Origin: Phycisphaerae bacterium | Lineage (GTDB): Bacteria; Planctomycetota; Phycisphaerae; SM23-33 | Length of the DNA stretch: 64,000 nt | Assembly: GCA_016782885.1 (NCBI GenBank) | Contig: JADHXQ010000005.1 | Span: 20,968-84,967 of the forward strand | Reading direction: 5' to 3' | Part shown: piece after piece, positions 47,101 through 56,368 of the stretch | Layout of the letters: the number at the start of each line of letters is the position of its first letter | How positions within the stretch are numbered: position 1 is the stretch's first letter | Notes under the pieces: model-generated | Database searches by the model: none | Seen by the model: only the letters and a program-made list of their open reading frames with translations | Told to the model about the DNA's origin: nothing | Translations under genes and position numbers: made by a program

Positions 47101-48440
47101 TTGAGGCGGATGGTCGTTTTCTGGAACGCCGGTTTGGAGGTGGCGTTGTCTATCTTGTCACCGTATGGGATTCTCAGCGACACGCTTGGCGGACGGTCGG
47201 CCAGGGCCTGGATAGTCCTGCCCCGGGATTTTCCTTCGAACCCGAACTTGTCCCTCGCGTTAATTTCCCACCGCACCACCCCGGGTTTGCCCAGGGGGAT
47301 CGCGAACGTAAAGGCGCTGCCTTCGGCAGGCTTTAACGGAGTGCCCTTACCGTCCACAATCGCCTTTACGATCTTGACCGGACGGTTGAGTTCGGCGGTA
47401 ATTGTTACCGTAGAACCGACCAGCGCCCTGGGCGCCTGATCGTCTTCGAGGACGCGGATCACCGGTTGGAGCCCGGTGTATGACGGGGGGACCACGCCAA
47501 CGGTTATTTTGCGGATTTCGGGCAGGTCGACGACATGAATGCTGTAGTAGCGGCTGACGGCGTCACCGGCGGCGACCCGGAATTCGAAATCTTCGTCTCC
47601 CGCGGTAAAACCGAGCTGGAATTTCCGCCACCCCTCGCGCGGATCGGGGAGTTTGTCCATGCGGTGGATTTCGTCGTCACCGGACTCCGTTGCGACCCGG
47701 AAATCGGCGCTGTATAGCGACTGGTTGTCGACTTTGACTTCGACCACCAGTTGATGCCCGCGCAGCATCGCAAAGTCGAATTCTCCGGCGGCCTTGCGAA
47801 CGGTCTCGTCGGTGACGACTTCTACCACCATCGAGTCGCTGGAAACGCGCTGGATGTTGGACGTCGGTATCAGCGATCGGCGGAACTGGCTCCATGTGGC
47901 CTCGGGCCATGCGACCAGCAGGACGAACAACACGCCGAGGACGACCCCCGCGGCGATGAAGAATCTTCTGGCGATTCGCATGGATATTTCCCGCCCGGCC
48001 CTGATCGACCGGGCGTCGGATATGGCGCCCAGCGATGTGGCGGCGATCAGCGCCGCCGAACCGCGAAGTTCCGGCGCGTCGGTGGTGGTCATGAGTTCGA
48101 CCGTTGAGCTGATCCGCTCCTCGAATTCCGGATGCTGCAGTTCTACCAGGCGTGCGATGCCCGCATGCGTAAAGCTCCTTGCCAGCGGACGAACGAGCAG
48201 CCACATCGCAACGCCTGCGGTGAGGGCTCCGGCCGACAAGATCATGACCACTCGCGGCCAGACGGTGAAGGTGATTATCCACCGGTCGAGCCCCATGATG
48301 GTCAGCAGTGACGCCAGCGCGACGGCCAGAACCGCCGCCGATCCGCGAAGGGCCATAACCAGCCTGGCCCGCCAGATCAGGTGGTTCAGCGCGCTTGTTA
48401 TATCGCCTGGAACCGTTTCGGTGCGAATCGCCTGGGTCAT
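44169..48440 (-). CDS. Giant DUF4175-like membrane protein with Gln/Gly repeat arrays
   Basis: The ATG at 48440 is preceded by GGAG at 6 bases. The 1423-residue product has three membrane helices (about 30-52, 60-85 and 155-178), an extracytoplasmic beta region (180-480), a long charged coiled coil (480-820), then Gln/Pro/Gly and Gly-Gln repeats, ending in a conserved tail (residues about 1370-1420). The N-terminal layout and coiled coil match DUF4175-type proteins of MoxR-DUF58 clusters. The repeats are tandem arrays of QPQQGQQG and GQ units. It probably forms a long flexible envelope structure. Repeat length is likely variable between strains. Confidence 0.8.
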   Translation of the reverse strand: MTQAIRTETVPGDITSALNHLIWRARLVMALRGSAAVLAVALASLLTIMGLDRWIITFTVWPRVVMILSAGALTAGVAMWLLVRPLARSFTHAGIARLVELQHPEFEERISSTVELMTTTDAPELRGSAALIAATSLGAISDARSIRAGREISMRIARRFFIAAGVVLGVLFVLLVAWPEATWSQFRRSLIPTSNIQRVSSDSMVVEVVTDETVRKAAGEFDFAMLRGHQLVVEVKVDNQSLYSADFRVATESGDDEIHRMDKLPDPREGWRKFQLGFTAGDEDFEFRVAAGDAVSRYYSIHVVDLPEIRKITVGVVPPSYTGLQPVIRVLEDDQAPRALVGSTVTITAELNRPVKIVKAIVDGKGTPLKPAEGSAFTFAIPLGKPGVVRWEINARDKFGFEGKSRGRTIQALADRPPSVSLRIPYGDKIDNATSKPAFQKTTIRLKPGDRLPVVFDMRDDVAIVRAAMIMSADTKSVPDVPLALAPSNDHATGPYTIDLSSPQLTGASKITFHAAAWDAKPNRKSPGRSKSFTIIVDKDQKDSARDRAAKAEKKRLEEGLKKVLEKLNDAKGRAADLKEQLKKARETADKLPKVVQEHVTGLDEKLTAAEETARDFAKDLTDDGTFTGTADKLKEIADKDLKNAREEASQVRLTDAAAERDKLAQAAENKIDKSIQTVKDMIAKVPEQVEIARKARALADIADKQAQLADQKKNAAEADDADWKDQQKKVADDVRDEIVNDPAAAKAMAKDQQDKAKALADQARQLAADQKDVAKLLDKLDDPNANRKEIAKQILQKILADQKQIATDTKALKNDIQNQDHANQPIEQAAANTAKTADQLNKQDLAQAEQTARQAQNDLQGAQQQAAQQQGQQGQPQQGQPQQGQQGQPQQGQQGQPQQGQQGQPQQGQQGQPQQGQQGQPQQRQQGQPQQGQQGQPQQGQQGQPQQGQQGQPQQGQQGQPQQGQQSQPQQGQQGQPQQGQQGPQAQQAGELAQQQENVADQIAAVNEGNLEGALAERQQELARQAQNLAQQGQELADVGQNLDNNEQAAQQAQQAAQQLDQAADQAQSANGQMNNNQQGQQQGQQGQPQQGQQGQPQQGQQGQPQQGQGEQGQGEQGQGEQGQGEQGQGEQGQGEQGQGQGQGQGQGQGQGQGQGQGQGQGQGQGQGQGQGQGQGQGQGQGQGQGQGQGQGQGQGQGQGQGQGQGQGQGQAQQAMQNAAAAMAQAADTLSQLGQTLGQSPSNIPTDGQGMVDSGMMGQALNDTAAAAMSGAAGDAQIAAASTAAISAAAQSAAQSQGLNASPQAGQGQGQGQGQGQGQGQGQGQGQGQGQGQGQGQGKPGQGSGQGTASTGGKVSGAQLEAKLRWDKTLNNWATFNSKLDDKILQGAGAKVPEQYRQLVRQYFQALAKQGLAPEGSNGKSE
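44425..44522. repeat. GQ-coding tandem repeat, array 3
   Basis: About 16 copies of a six-base unit (CCCTGA or CCTTGA on the plus strand) encode Gly-Gln near the C-terminus of the giant protein. It is one reading frame in a simple sequence, not a CRISPR. Confidence 0.85.
44808..45205. repeat. GQ/GEQGQ-coding tandem repeat, array 2
   Basis: The longest array, about 400 bases, is of CCCTTG/CCCTG units. It encodes Gly-Gln repeats, then GEQGQ and QPQQGQQG units. Codon-level variation (CCCTGC, CCTTGT) keeps the reading frame. Confidence 0.85.
45484..45830. repeat. QPQQGQQG-coding tandem repeat, array 1
   Basis: About fourteen copies of a 24-base unit encode QPQQGQQG, with single variants such as one Arg and one Ser substitution. 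All copies are in frame. Confidence 0.9.
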
Positions 48441-48478
48441 ATTCAACTCCTTTGCAGCGTTGTGCGAAGGTTTTCTAT

Positions 48479-48508
48479 ATTATATCGGTCTTAGTATTGG
48501 ACGAACAA
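48479..48508 (-). promoter_or_regulatory. Internal promoter for the DUF4175-like gene
   Basis: On the minus strand TTGTTC (48508-48503) and a perfect TATAAT (48484-48479) are 18 bases apart, in the 94-base gap before the giant gene. It may allow separate expression of the last two genes of the cluster. Confidence 0.5.
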
Positions 48509-48534
48509 CGTAAACATCAGTTCCCGACGTCTGC

Positions 48535-51500
48535 TCAGGTCAGTCCGGTCCGTTTTCGCGTCAACCATTCTCCGCCTGCCAGTATCAGCAGCGCAATCAG
48601 CAGCCACCATGAATCCCACAGCGGGAACTGGGCGGGCAGTTGTTCTTCACCCGTTCTTGACGCCAGCAGGCTGAGTATCTTTTTGGCTTCGTTGGCTTCA
48701 AACACGCGTCCACCGCTCTTGCCGGCGAGGCGTGAGGCCATTCCGCGGTCGGCGGTAAGTTCGACCTGTTCGGCCGATAGCGTCGAATCAACGGAGAATT
48801 CGGTGGATACGCTGTTGGCCTGACCTTCTTCGGTCAATATCCTTTTTACCGTGTCTCCACCGAGCACGGCGCGGTAGGCCCCGCCGGGCAACTTGCCCAG
48901 ATCCGCGGTGTATCGCCCGGGCGCGTCTTTATCGCCCAGCAGCTTGCGGCGCACCACGAGTCTCTCGTCGCGGTACACTTCTATCGTCGCGTCGGCGCCT
49001 TTGACCGGAGAGAGGTCCTTGTTGATTATGTTCGCTCGAATTCTGACCGGGCTTTCCGAACCGTAACGGCTGCGGTCAGCCCCGAGCTTTACCAGGTTGG
49101 TACCGGACCTCAGGCGGTCGGAAGTTGCCCAGCGGAGCACCTGCCCCCAGAGTTTGTGGTGATACGTGTCACCTACGCGATATCGCATCCTCCAGGTCCT
49201 GTCGTAGCCCATGAACATCACGCGACCGGTCCCCACGTTGTGGGCGGAGATCAGTGCTCGGGATCGCTGGTACTTGACGATTTTACCCATCTGTTCGGTG
49301 CGCTGGGCGGTTGAGATGGCATCTTCCATGCTCGGTTCGTCGTCTGCTTTCGCGTAGGCCAGAACGGTCGCCCCGGGCTTGGCGTCGATAATCGCCCTTC
49401 GCCAGTAGATCTCGGGCATCGAGTCCCATATTTTCACGTTGGTTTCCGGGTCGGTGTCCTGTCGCGTGACGATGTGGTTCTTTCCCTCTGGCGTCAGCGC
49501 GACATGGAAAACGCTCTCGGGCATTTTGGAGGCTATTCCCGGTACGAATCTCACGGGCAGCAGTTCCGCCAGCACCGTTCGCCCGTACGTATGGGGCATG
49601 TAGGCCCGCCCGGCGATAAAGATCAGCGTCCCGCCGCGGTCATCCACGAACGCCTTGAGGGTTTCGAGCGTTTCCTCATCGAGCGCCGAAGGGGGGAGGT
49701 CGCCGATTATTATTACGTCGAATTTCAACCACTCTTCCTTGTTCTTGGGCAGTGCGGTCGCTTCGCTGGCTGCTTTGGGGCGGGTTGCCGACGCGTGGAT
49801 TGTCGGGCGATCCGGTTCGCCGGTGATGTGGTCCGGTTTGAGAAGAACGTGCTGGAGTTTGACCGAATCATCGCGCCCGAGGAACAGGTTCTTGACGTAT
49901 CGGTATTCCCATCGCGGGCGGTGCTCGATTATCAGCAGATTCGTATCACCATCGGTGACGTTAACCGAGAACGAAAAATCGTTATTACCCTCATCGATTT
50001 CGCCCGGAATCGGATCGATCCGCAACCTGTATAGATGCAGCCCCGGAGCGGTTGGCTTGTCGGACATCTGCACGCGTTTTCTGAGTTGTGCGAAATCCCC
50101 GACGGTAACGGTTTTTTCGTCCACTTCGCGGTCGCCGTCGGTCAGGACCATATGCACGGTCTTGCCCGCCAGACCGTCGAGCTTGCAACTCGCGTCGACC
50201 AGCAACTCATCGCCGGGCGAAAGTGCTTCAGGTGAGTTGACGCTCGCGATGGCGGCGTCAGGGGGCGGATTGTCCGATCCGATCACGATCGGGTAGATTG
50301 GCGCGCCGGCCTGTCCGAGGTTGCGGGCGTACGATTCGGGATGGCCCAGCGCGGTATGCCTGGCGTCGCTGAGAATGATCACGCCGGCGAGTTTGCTGTC
50401 CTCGGCGAGGCCCAGCATTTCCGCCAGCGCCGCCGACAGATCGGTCAACTGCAACTCATCGGGCAGCCTCTTTGGCATGGTTGTCGCGTATTTTGCCGGC
50501 TGGGTCCGCGGCGCCAGGGGCGACTCGGCGAATTTCAGAACGTTCAGTTCGTTGGGCTTGGAGGCGAACTGGTAGAGCGATACGGAGAATTTGTTCCTGA
50601 GGCGTTCGAGAAGGTTGGCCTCTTTGCCCGAGGCGGACTTGTGCAGCAGTACATCGCGTGCGAGTTGGTATCGTGTCCTTGCCGACAGGGTATCGAGCTG
50701 CTTTCGCGTGTTGGGGGGCAGGGAGGTGTAGAATGCCTCGTCTACCTGGGCCGCCAGGGGGGACAATACCGCGGCGATATCCACCACTGCCGAGGCGGTG
50801 TCTGTGACAGCGGACCTGAGACGATCGCAGGCCTGGGCAAGTTTGGCCTGATCGCTGATGTCGGTCACGTCGGCGATGCTCTTCAGACCGGCGGATATCC
50901 GCGTCGAGAGTCCTGCCCTCACGCGCTGAAGTTCGTTGATCGCTGTGGTCGGCAGCTTGAGCTTGCTGATGTCGGGCGAGGCGGTTTCCTTGATGTGCGA
51001 TTCGATTTTGGTCAGCCAGTTATTGGAGATCTTGTGGATCGAATGGCGTTTTACGCCCAGTTCCCTGCCCCTGTTTTCCGGAGCTGCACTGCCTGTCTCC
51101 GCCAGGAACGCGCGCCATGTCTCCAGGTCGTCGCCCAGTGTGCGAAGCTCGGTTTCGAGTGTGTCCAGGTGAATGGGCCTGTCGGCCAGCGAGAACGTTT
51201 CGGCCAGGCGGGCCTTGCTGGCGGGGGTCATCTGTATTTCCGGTAAGTGCATCGAGGCGGAATTGTCGATGAGCACTGCCACGCCGGGGCGAAACTCCTC
51301 CTCGAGAGCCGCCGACCACGTCGGTTGGGCCAGCATCACTATCACCCCCAGCACTAGCGCCACGCGCATACCGCAGATAGCCCCGCCCGCCCGCTTGGAA
51401 ACGGTGCGACGCTCCGTGGCGTAAAGTAACATGACCACTTCGATGCATATCCCCCCAATCGCGGCAATCACCCAGACAGGCCAGTCGGTGGCCAGGATTA

Positions 51501-51753
51501 TCATCGTTTCCGCGGCGATCGCCACCAGGCACAGCGCGCCGGTACCGACGGCCATCCGCAGAGGCGACATTATCCATTTCGTGCGATCTGCCCGGGGATC
51601 TTCGCTCCGGGCTTCGGTATCGCCGGTGCGGTTATGCCCGATCGGCAGGAAGTAGAGTACTGCCCATATCGCGCAGACCAATACCGCGAGAATCAGCATC
51701 ATCAGCGGCGATGCGCCGTCCGTAACTGCCAAACATGTCTGCGGGTCTATCAT
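48535..51753 (-). CDS. Large membrane protein with VWA-like domain (BatA/BatB type)
   Basis: The 1072-residue protein has membrane helices at about 17-37, 68-90, 93-112 and 128-146 and one at the C-terminus (WWLLIALLILAGG). A VWA-type metal motif follows the helices (LIDNSASM, Asp163-Ser165-Ser167). A helical insertion of over 200 residues, an Ig-like region, and a Rossmann-like part (KFDVIIIGDLPPSALDEE, IFIAGRAYMPH) complete it. This arrangement resembles the glutamine-amidotransferase-like VWA proteins of planctomycete MoxR clusters. It starts 5 bases after batA stops and is part of the same transcript. Confidence 0.78.
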   Translation of the reverse strand: MIDPQTCLAVTDGASPLMMLILAVLVCAIWAVLYFLPIGHNRTGDTEARSEDPRADRTKWIMSPLRMAVGTGALCLVAIAAETMIILATDWPVWVIAAIGGICIEVVMLLYATERRTVSKRAGGAICGMRVALVLGVIVMLAQPTWSAALEEEFRPGVAVLIDNSASMHLPEIQMTPASKARLAETFSLADRPIHLDTLETELRTLGDDLETWRAFLAETGSAAPENRGRELGVKRHSIHKISNNWLTKIESHIKETASPDISKLKLPTTAINELQRVRAGLSTRISAGLKSIADVTDISDQAKLAQACDRLRSAVTDTASAVVDIAAVLSPLAAQVDEAFYTSLPPNTRKQLDTLSARTRYQLARDVLLHKSASGKEANLLERLRNKFSVSLYQFASKPNELNVLKFAESPLAPRTQPAKYATTMPKRLPDELQLTDLSAALAEMLGLAEDSKLAGVIILSDARHTALGHPESYARNLGQAGAPIYPIVIGSDNPPPDAAIASVNSPEALSPGDELLVDASCKLDGLAGKTVHMVLTDGDREVDEKTVTVGDFAQLRKRVQMSDKPTAPGLHLYRLRIDPIPGEIDEGNNDFSFSVNVTDGDTNLLIIEHRPRWEYRYVKNLFLGRDDSVKLQHVLLKPDHITGEPDRPTIHASATRPKAASEATALPKNKEEWLKFDVIIIGDLPPSALDEETLETLKAFVDDRGGTLIFIAGRAYMPHTYGRTVLAELLPVRFVPGIASKMPESVFHVALTPEGKNHIVTRQDTDPETNVKIWDSMPEIYWRRAIIDAKPGATVLAYAKADDEPSMEDAISTAQRTEQMGKIVKYQRSRALISAHNVGTGRVMFMGYDRTWRMRYRVGDTYHHKLWGQVLRWATSDRLRSGTNLVKLGADRSRYGSESPVRIRANIINKDLSPVKGADATIEVYRDERLVVRRKLLGDKDAPGRYTADLGKLPGGAYRAVLGGDTVKRILTEEGQANSVSTEFSVDSTLSAEQVELTADRGMASRLAGKSGGRVFEANEAKKILSLLASRTGEEQLPAQFPLWDSWWLLIALLILAGGEWLTRKRTGLT

Positions 51754-51758
51754 TATAT

Positions 51759-54227
51759 CTATGCGTCAGTCGAAGTCAGAGCGTCTCTGGCCCGTTGCTT
51801 CATGGTCTGCCTGTCGCCACCTTCCTGGACGAACGGTACTCCCTCGGTACTGCCCGCCTTCCGCTGCGAACTTATCCATCGGGTAAGCGCGACCTCGCCG
51901 AGGATTAACGCCAGAAGGCCCAGCGCCAGGTATCTCCACAACTCCTGGCCTGGAATCTGCCCCTTTACAGCGGATGCGAGTTCACTGAATGTCTTGGCGT
52001 GAAAGACGTTCATTTGCGACTTGAGCAGGGCGAAGTCCTCGGTCTGGAGCTTCTCGATGAGTCCCTCGGCGGGATCGCCGAAAACCGCGAATGGTACGGT
52101 CTTACCGTCCGTGGTTTCCGCCTTGAGCCGTTCAGCAAGCGAGGGCGGTAACTGGAAACTGTAAAGCCCGGGGCGGCGTGTGTCGTCAAAGCGGATTCGC
52201 AGTGTCTTTTTGTCGATTTCGGGTTTCGCTTCGAGCGTGCTGCCGTCCGGGGCGGATACGGTCACCACCTCGTTTTCCGTCCACTGGAGTTCGGCGTCGC
52301 CCGGGGTCGCCAGTTCGGTTACGACTGTCGCGCCGGCCTGCGCAGCGGCATGGGGATGCCCGCTTCCCGCGGCGAGGTAATATGCCAACTCATGCATCCA
52401 CAACACGTAGCACTCCAGGCGGGGAAGGTTTGAATCTTCAGCCCCCAGCGACGTAGCCAGCATGATCACCCGCCCCTTTCCGGTTTGTCGCTCGACCAGC
52501 ATCGGCTCGGAAGTGTTGAAGTCGCCACCGATGCTGCTGCCCGCACGTGCCGACATTTTCCACCATGCCGAAATTGCCGCCTTGTCCATGTCGGAATAAG
52601 CCGTGTCGCCCGCGACAGTCAACGTCTGGTGGCGGAAAGTGTTCATTGCCACCTTCGCGGGTTTGTCGGGATTTATCTGCCTTTCGATCAGCTTGGCGGG
52701 TGTGAAGTTGCGATGCCTCACATCGGTCCATTTATTGTAGAAATCGGCTAGAGCGTGGCGACCCGGCGCCACGAGCAGACCGCCGCCTTCGGTAACGAAC
52801 TTTTCGAGACCTTTGGTCACTGAATCCGGAAGACGGGGCACGTCAACCAGCACGACCACACGATACCGCCCGAAATCGCCCTGTTGAACGACTTTGGCAA
52901 CGGGTAAGACGGTCGGTTTGACGAGGTATTTTTGGTCCTGGTCAGTGGCTTGCCGCGGGGTCAGGGCGAGTTTCAGCAATTCTGAGTCCAGAGAGTCGCC
53001 GTTACCGTTGACGATCAATACCGGTAGCGTCCCGGTCACCTTGATGACGCGATGAGAGGTGTTGTCACCGGGTATATCGTCCTTGCGGATTATTCGGGCC
53101 ATCGCCACGTGCGGACCGGGCTTATCGAACAGATGCGTGAAATAGACGGTTTTGGTTGCCTGGGGAGGGATATCTTCCGCCGCCTCGGTTCCGATGATGA
53201 CTCCGTCGATCTGGAGTTCAACCGTTGCCGAAGGGATCTGCGCCTTTCCCGCATTGATTATATTGATGTTGATACCGACGGCGCGATCGGTACCGATCAC
53301 CCCGCGGCTGAACGTCATATCACCGACGGATGCATTGTCGATGCTCGCCGGTACGGGCAAGTCGCGGCAAAGGATCAGCGGTTTGGATAGCAGGCGTTCG
53401 AAGCCCGCGGCGACGAGATCCCACTGGTTGGCGCTGGCGGGGTTCCATCCGAGCTTCTGACCGTCGGTGAGAATGACAATGGCCTTGGTGGCTCCGCGTC
53501 CTCGCTCGATGCATGCGGTGGCTTCGGCGATAGCCTTCGAGAGGTTCATCGAAGCGCCCATTGGCTTGGCGCCTTCCAGGGCGGCCTGCAGTTCGTCAGG
53601 GTCTGAGATGGGGCTGGGTACGATCGCATCGGGTCCGGCTCCGCCCAGTATGATACTGAACGAGTCTCCGCGCCGTCGGGCCTTGATCAGTTCTCCGGCC
53701 TCTTCCACGGCGCGCTGGAAGTTGGTCTTGTCATCCGTTTGCAGGGTCATCGATGCCGAAGCGTCAATGATCACCGCAATATCCTTGCTGCTCGCGGCGG
53801 ACCATAGCTGTGTCTGTGACCAGTATTCCATCGCACTGGTGCTACCGGCGATCAGCAGCAGGATTCCGGTCGCCAGCAGCAGGAGCATCCTTGCCCGCTT
53901 CTGAGACCACATAGCCGAAGCAATGGCCGCACAAACCGAAGCGATCAATACTGCCGGAAGGACGATCATCCATGGAATGGCGGTCTGGGTGGGCAGAAAC
54001 GGTCTTGCTATCGTCAGCACCAGCAGGGCTACCAGCATGCACCTCATCGACATCAGGAGAACTTCCTCGATGAGTATGCGTTTTTTTCGCGAAGTTATCG
54101 AGGCCATCAGAAAGCGCATTGCTCCCCAGTCCATCGGCGCAGCCTGTCGCCGGTTGAACAGGTGGATCAGTATCGGGATCGCAATACCCGAAAGCGCCAG
54201 CAGTATTGGCCAGTTGACGAACGTCAC
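51759..54227 (-). CDS. BatA-like VWA membrane protein
   Basis: The GTG start overlaps the DUF58 stop by 4 bases (GTGA). Of 822 residues, the first 35 (VNWPILLALSGIAIPILIHLFNRR) are the BatA N-terminal helix. Further helices lie at about 60-80, 86-106 and 113-130. VIIDASASM (Asp155-Ser157-Ser159) is a VWA metal site. Extracytoplasmic beta domains and a final helix near residue 780 follow. BatA proteins work with MoxR AAA ATPases in envelope stress or complex assembly. Confidence 0.85.
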   Translation of the reverse strand: MTFVNWPILLALSGIAIPILIHLFNRRQAAPMDWGAMRFLMASITSRKKRILIEEVLLMSMRCMLVALLVLTIARPFLPTQTAIPWMIVLPAVLIASVCAAIASAMWSQKRARMLLLLATGILLLIAGSTSAMEYWSQTQLWSAASSKDIAVIIDASASMTLQTDDKTNFQRAVEEAGELIKARRRGDSFSIILGGAGPDAIVPSPISDPDELQAALEGAKPMGASMNLSKAIAEATACIERGRGATKAIVILTDGQKLGWNPASANQWDLVAAGFERLLSKPLILCRDLPVPASIDNASVGDMTFSRGVIGTDRAVGININIINAGKAQIPSATVELQIDGVIIGTEAAEDIPPQATKTVYFTHLFDKPGPHVAMARIIRKDDIPGDNTSHRVIKVTGTLPVLIVNGNGDSLDSELLKLALTPRQATDQDQKYLVKPTVLPVAKVVQQGDFGRYRVVVLVDVPRLPDSVTKGLEKFVTEGGGLLVAPGRHALADFYNKWTDVRHRNFTPAKLIERQINPDKPAKVAMNTFRHQTLTVAGDTAYSDMDKAAISAWWKMSARAGSSIGGDFNTSEPMLVERQTGKGRVIMLATSLGAEDSNLPRLECYVLWMHELAYYLAAGSGHPHAAAQAGATVVTELATPGDAELQWTENEVVTVSAPDGSTLEAKPEIDKKTLRIRFDDTRRPGLYSFQLPPSLAERLKAETTDGKTVPFAVFGDPAEGLIEKLQTEDFALLKSQMNVFHAKTFSELASAVKGQIPGQELWRYLALGLLALILGEVALTRWISSQRKAGSTEGVPFVQEGGDRQTMKQRARDALTSTDA

Positions 54228-55156
54228 TTGTATCTCCCCATGCGCATCGCCAGGTAGTCGGCGAGGGCTATATCAAACGGTTGGCTGGTCGAGATTGGCA
54301 CGTAATCGATGTGCATTCTACCGCATCCGAGTTTCAGATCTTCGGTGAACTGTCGTACTTCGTTTACGTACGCGGCGCGGATCGATTTCGGATCGAGTTG
54401 GATGTTGTGCCCGTGGATTTCCAGGTTGCGGAAGTCGCTGAAGCGGTCGAAGGGAAAGTTGATTTCCTCGTCGGCCATCAGATGCATCATTATCACCTCG
54501 TGCCTGCGATATCTGAAATGGTGCATCGAAGTGAGGATCTCGTCGATATCGTCGAACATGTCCGAGATGATGATGACGAGTCCGCGGCGGTGAATTCGTT
54601 CGGCGATATCGTGAAAGATCGGGGCCAGTGCGGTCTCGTCGCCTGGTATCGTTTCGTCAAGTTCCTGGAGGATAACTCGCAGGTGCCCGGGGCGTCCCCG
54701 AGGCGGAATGTAGTGTCGCACCTGGGTATCGAAAGTGACCAGTCCGACGGCGTCCTGCTGGTGGATCATCAGGTGTGCCAGAGAAGCGGCGAGGTATTGC
54801 CCGTACTCGAACTTGCTGAGATGCTTTCCGTCGCGCTCGTCGGCGGTCCGCCCGCGGTATTTCATCGACCCCGAAGCGTCCAGCAATATCACCGAACGGA
54901 GGTCGGTCTCTTCGATGTATTGCTTGATGTAGTACTTGTCGCTCTTACCGTAGACCTTCCAGTCCAGGCTGCGGATATCGTCTCCGGGGGCATACTGGCG
55001 GTGCTCGGCGAACTCGACCGAGAAGCCTTTGTACGGGCTCCTGTGACGTCCGCTTACCATGCCCTCGACCACGCCGTGGGCGACGAGTTCCAGGCGGTTG
55101 AGCTTGGCCAGCGTCTTCTGGTCGAGCAGACGCATGTATGTGGGGATGTTATTCAA
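54224..55156 (-). CDS. DUF58 (VWA-fold) protein
   Basis: The 310-residue protein has the DUF58 core APGDDIRSLDWKVYG and a VWA metal site LLDASGSM (Asp93-Ser95-Ser97). DUF58 proteins are partners of MoxR ATPases. The listed start is TTG with GGAAA close by; an ATG seven codons in (55135) is possible but lacks a clear ribosome-binding site. It lies 46 bases after moxR and overlaps the batA-like gene. Confidence 0.93.
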   Translation of the reverse strand: MNNIPTYMRLLDQKTLAKLNRLELVAHGVVEGMVSGRHRSPYKGFSVEFAEHRQYAPGDDIRSLDWKVYGKSDKYYIKQYIEETDLRSVILLDASGSMKYRGRTADERDGKHLSKFEYGQYLAASLAHLMIHQQDAVGLVTFDTQVRHYIPPRGRPGHLRVILQELDETIPGDETALAPIFHDIAERIHRRGLVIIISDMFDDIDEILTSMHHFRYRRHEVIMMHLMADEEINFPFDRFSDFRNLEIHGHNIQLDPKSIRAAYVNEVRQFTEDLKLGCGRMHIDYVPISTSQPFDIALADYLAMRMGRYK

Positions 55157-55202
55157 TTTCCGGTTTCCGTCGCGTCAGTTTCCGCTGAGATTCTTCGCGG
55201 AG

Positions 55203-56255
55203 TTATTCGATTCCCTTGACGTCGGGTTTGATCTCTTCCAGGAGTCTCCGCACCACGTCGTCGGAGGTCACTCCGGCTGCTTCGGCGTTGAAAGTGGTGA
55301 GTACGCGATGCCGCAGAACCGGAAGTGCGACCTGGCGGACGTCTTCGGTAGTAGTATGGGATCGCCCGTACAGGATCGCTCGAGCCTTGGCGGCCAGCAC
55401 CATGTATATCCCGGCCCGCGGACCGGCGCCCCATCCCACCAGTTCGTTGATGAACCTTGGCGCCTCGATCGAATTGGGGCGCGTCGCGCGAGCAAGGTCG
55501 CGTGCGTAGACAAATACATGCTCCGCCACCGGTACGCGGCGGACAATGCCCTGGAGGCGTATGATGTCGTCACCGGTCAGGGTCGGTTTGAGGTCTGCCG
55601 AATAGGTACCGGTAACCTGCTTCATGATCGCCAGCTCTTCCTTGGATGTGGGATAGTCGACCATGATGTTGAACATGAACCGGTCGAGTTGGGCCTCGGG
55701 CAGGGGGTACGTGCCTTCCTGCTCGATGGGGTTCTGAGTGGCCAGAACGAAGAAGGGATCGGGCAGGGGGTAGGTTCGCTCGCCTACGGTTACCTGGCGT
55801 TCCTGCATGGCTTCGAGGAGGGCGGCTTGGGTTTTGGGCGGTGTGCGGTTGATTTCGTCGGCCAGCACCATGTTGGTGAATAGCGGACCGTGAACGAACC
55901 GGAATATGCGTTTGCCCGTAGTGTGATCTTCTTCCAGGACGTCCGTACCGGTGATGTCCGACGGCATGAGGTCCGGGGTGAACTGTACTCGCTTGAACCC
56001 TAGATGCAGCACATCGGCCAGCGTGCTGACCAGCAGTGTCTTAGCCAGTCCCGGTACGCCTACCAGCAGCGAGTGTCCGCGGCAGAAGATGGCGATAAGG
56101 ACCTGCTCGATTACCGCGGACTGCCCCACGACTACCCGGGACAACTGGTCGGTCATCTTGGTGTAGGCCTTCTTGAGAACTGCAATGGCTTTTATGTCGT
56201 CATCGTCGCGGATAACGGCTGAGGCGTCTGTGTTGGCTTGAGGGTCATTAGGCAT
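55203..56255 (-). CDS. MoxR-family AAA ATPase
   Basis: The start at ATG 56255 follows GGAG at 9 bases. The 350-residue protein has Walker A GVPGLAKT (66-73), Walker B with [20 protein letters not shown], and the sensor and lid regions. MoxR ATPases remodel or activate partner complexes using VWA proteins as adaptors. It heads the cluster DUF58-BatA-VWA-DUF4175-cyclase, all in the same direction with gaps of at most 94 bases. Confidence 0.95.
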   Translation of the reverse strand: MPNDPQANTDASAVIRDDDDIKAIAVLKKAYTKMTDQLSRVVVGQSAVIEQVLIAIFCRGHSLLVGVPGLAKTLLVSTLADVLHLGFKRVQFTPDLMPSDITGTDVLEEDHTTGKRIFRFVHGPLFTNMVLADEINRTPPKTQAALLEAMQERQVTVGERTYPLPDPFFVLATQNPIEQEGTYPLPEAQLDRFMFNIMVDYPTSKEELAIMKQVTGTYSADLKPTLTGDDIIRLQGIVRRVPVAEHVFVYARDLARATRPNSIEAPRFINELVGWGAGPRAGIYMVLAAKARAILYGRSHTTTEDVRQVALPVLRHRVLTTFNAEAAGVTSDDVVRRLLEEIKPDVKGIE

Positions 56256-56368
56256 AGATACAATCTCCAATCTCTGTTTCTCGTTCGTTGGATATCATTA
56301 TGGCACAATCGTCTAACATATATAATGCGAGGGATACGGTGTTATTGCTCGCGATGATGGTATTGGCG

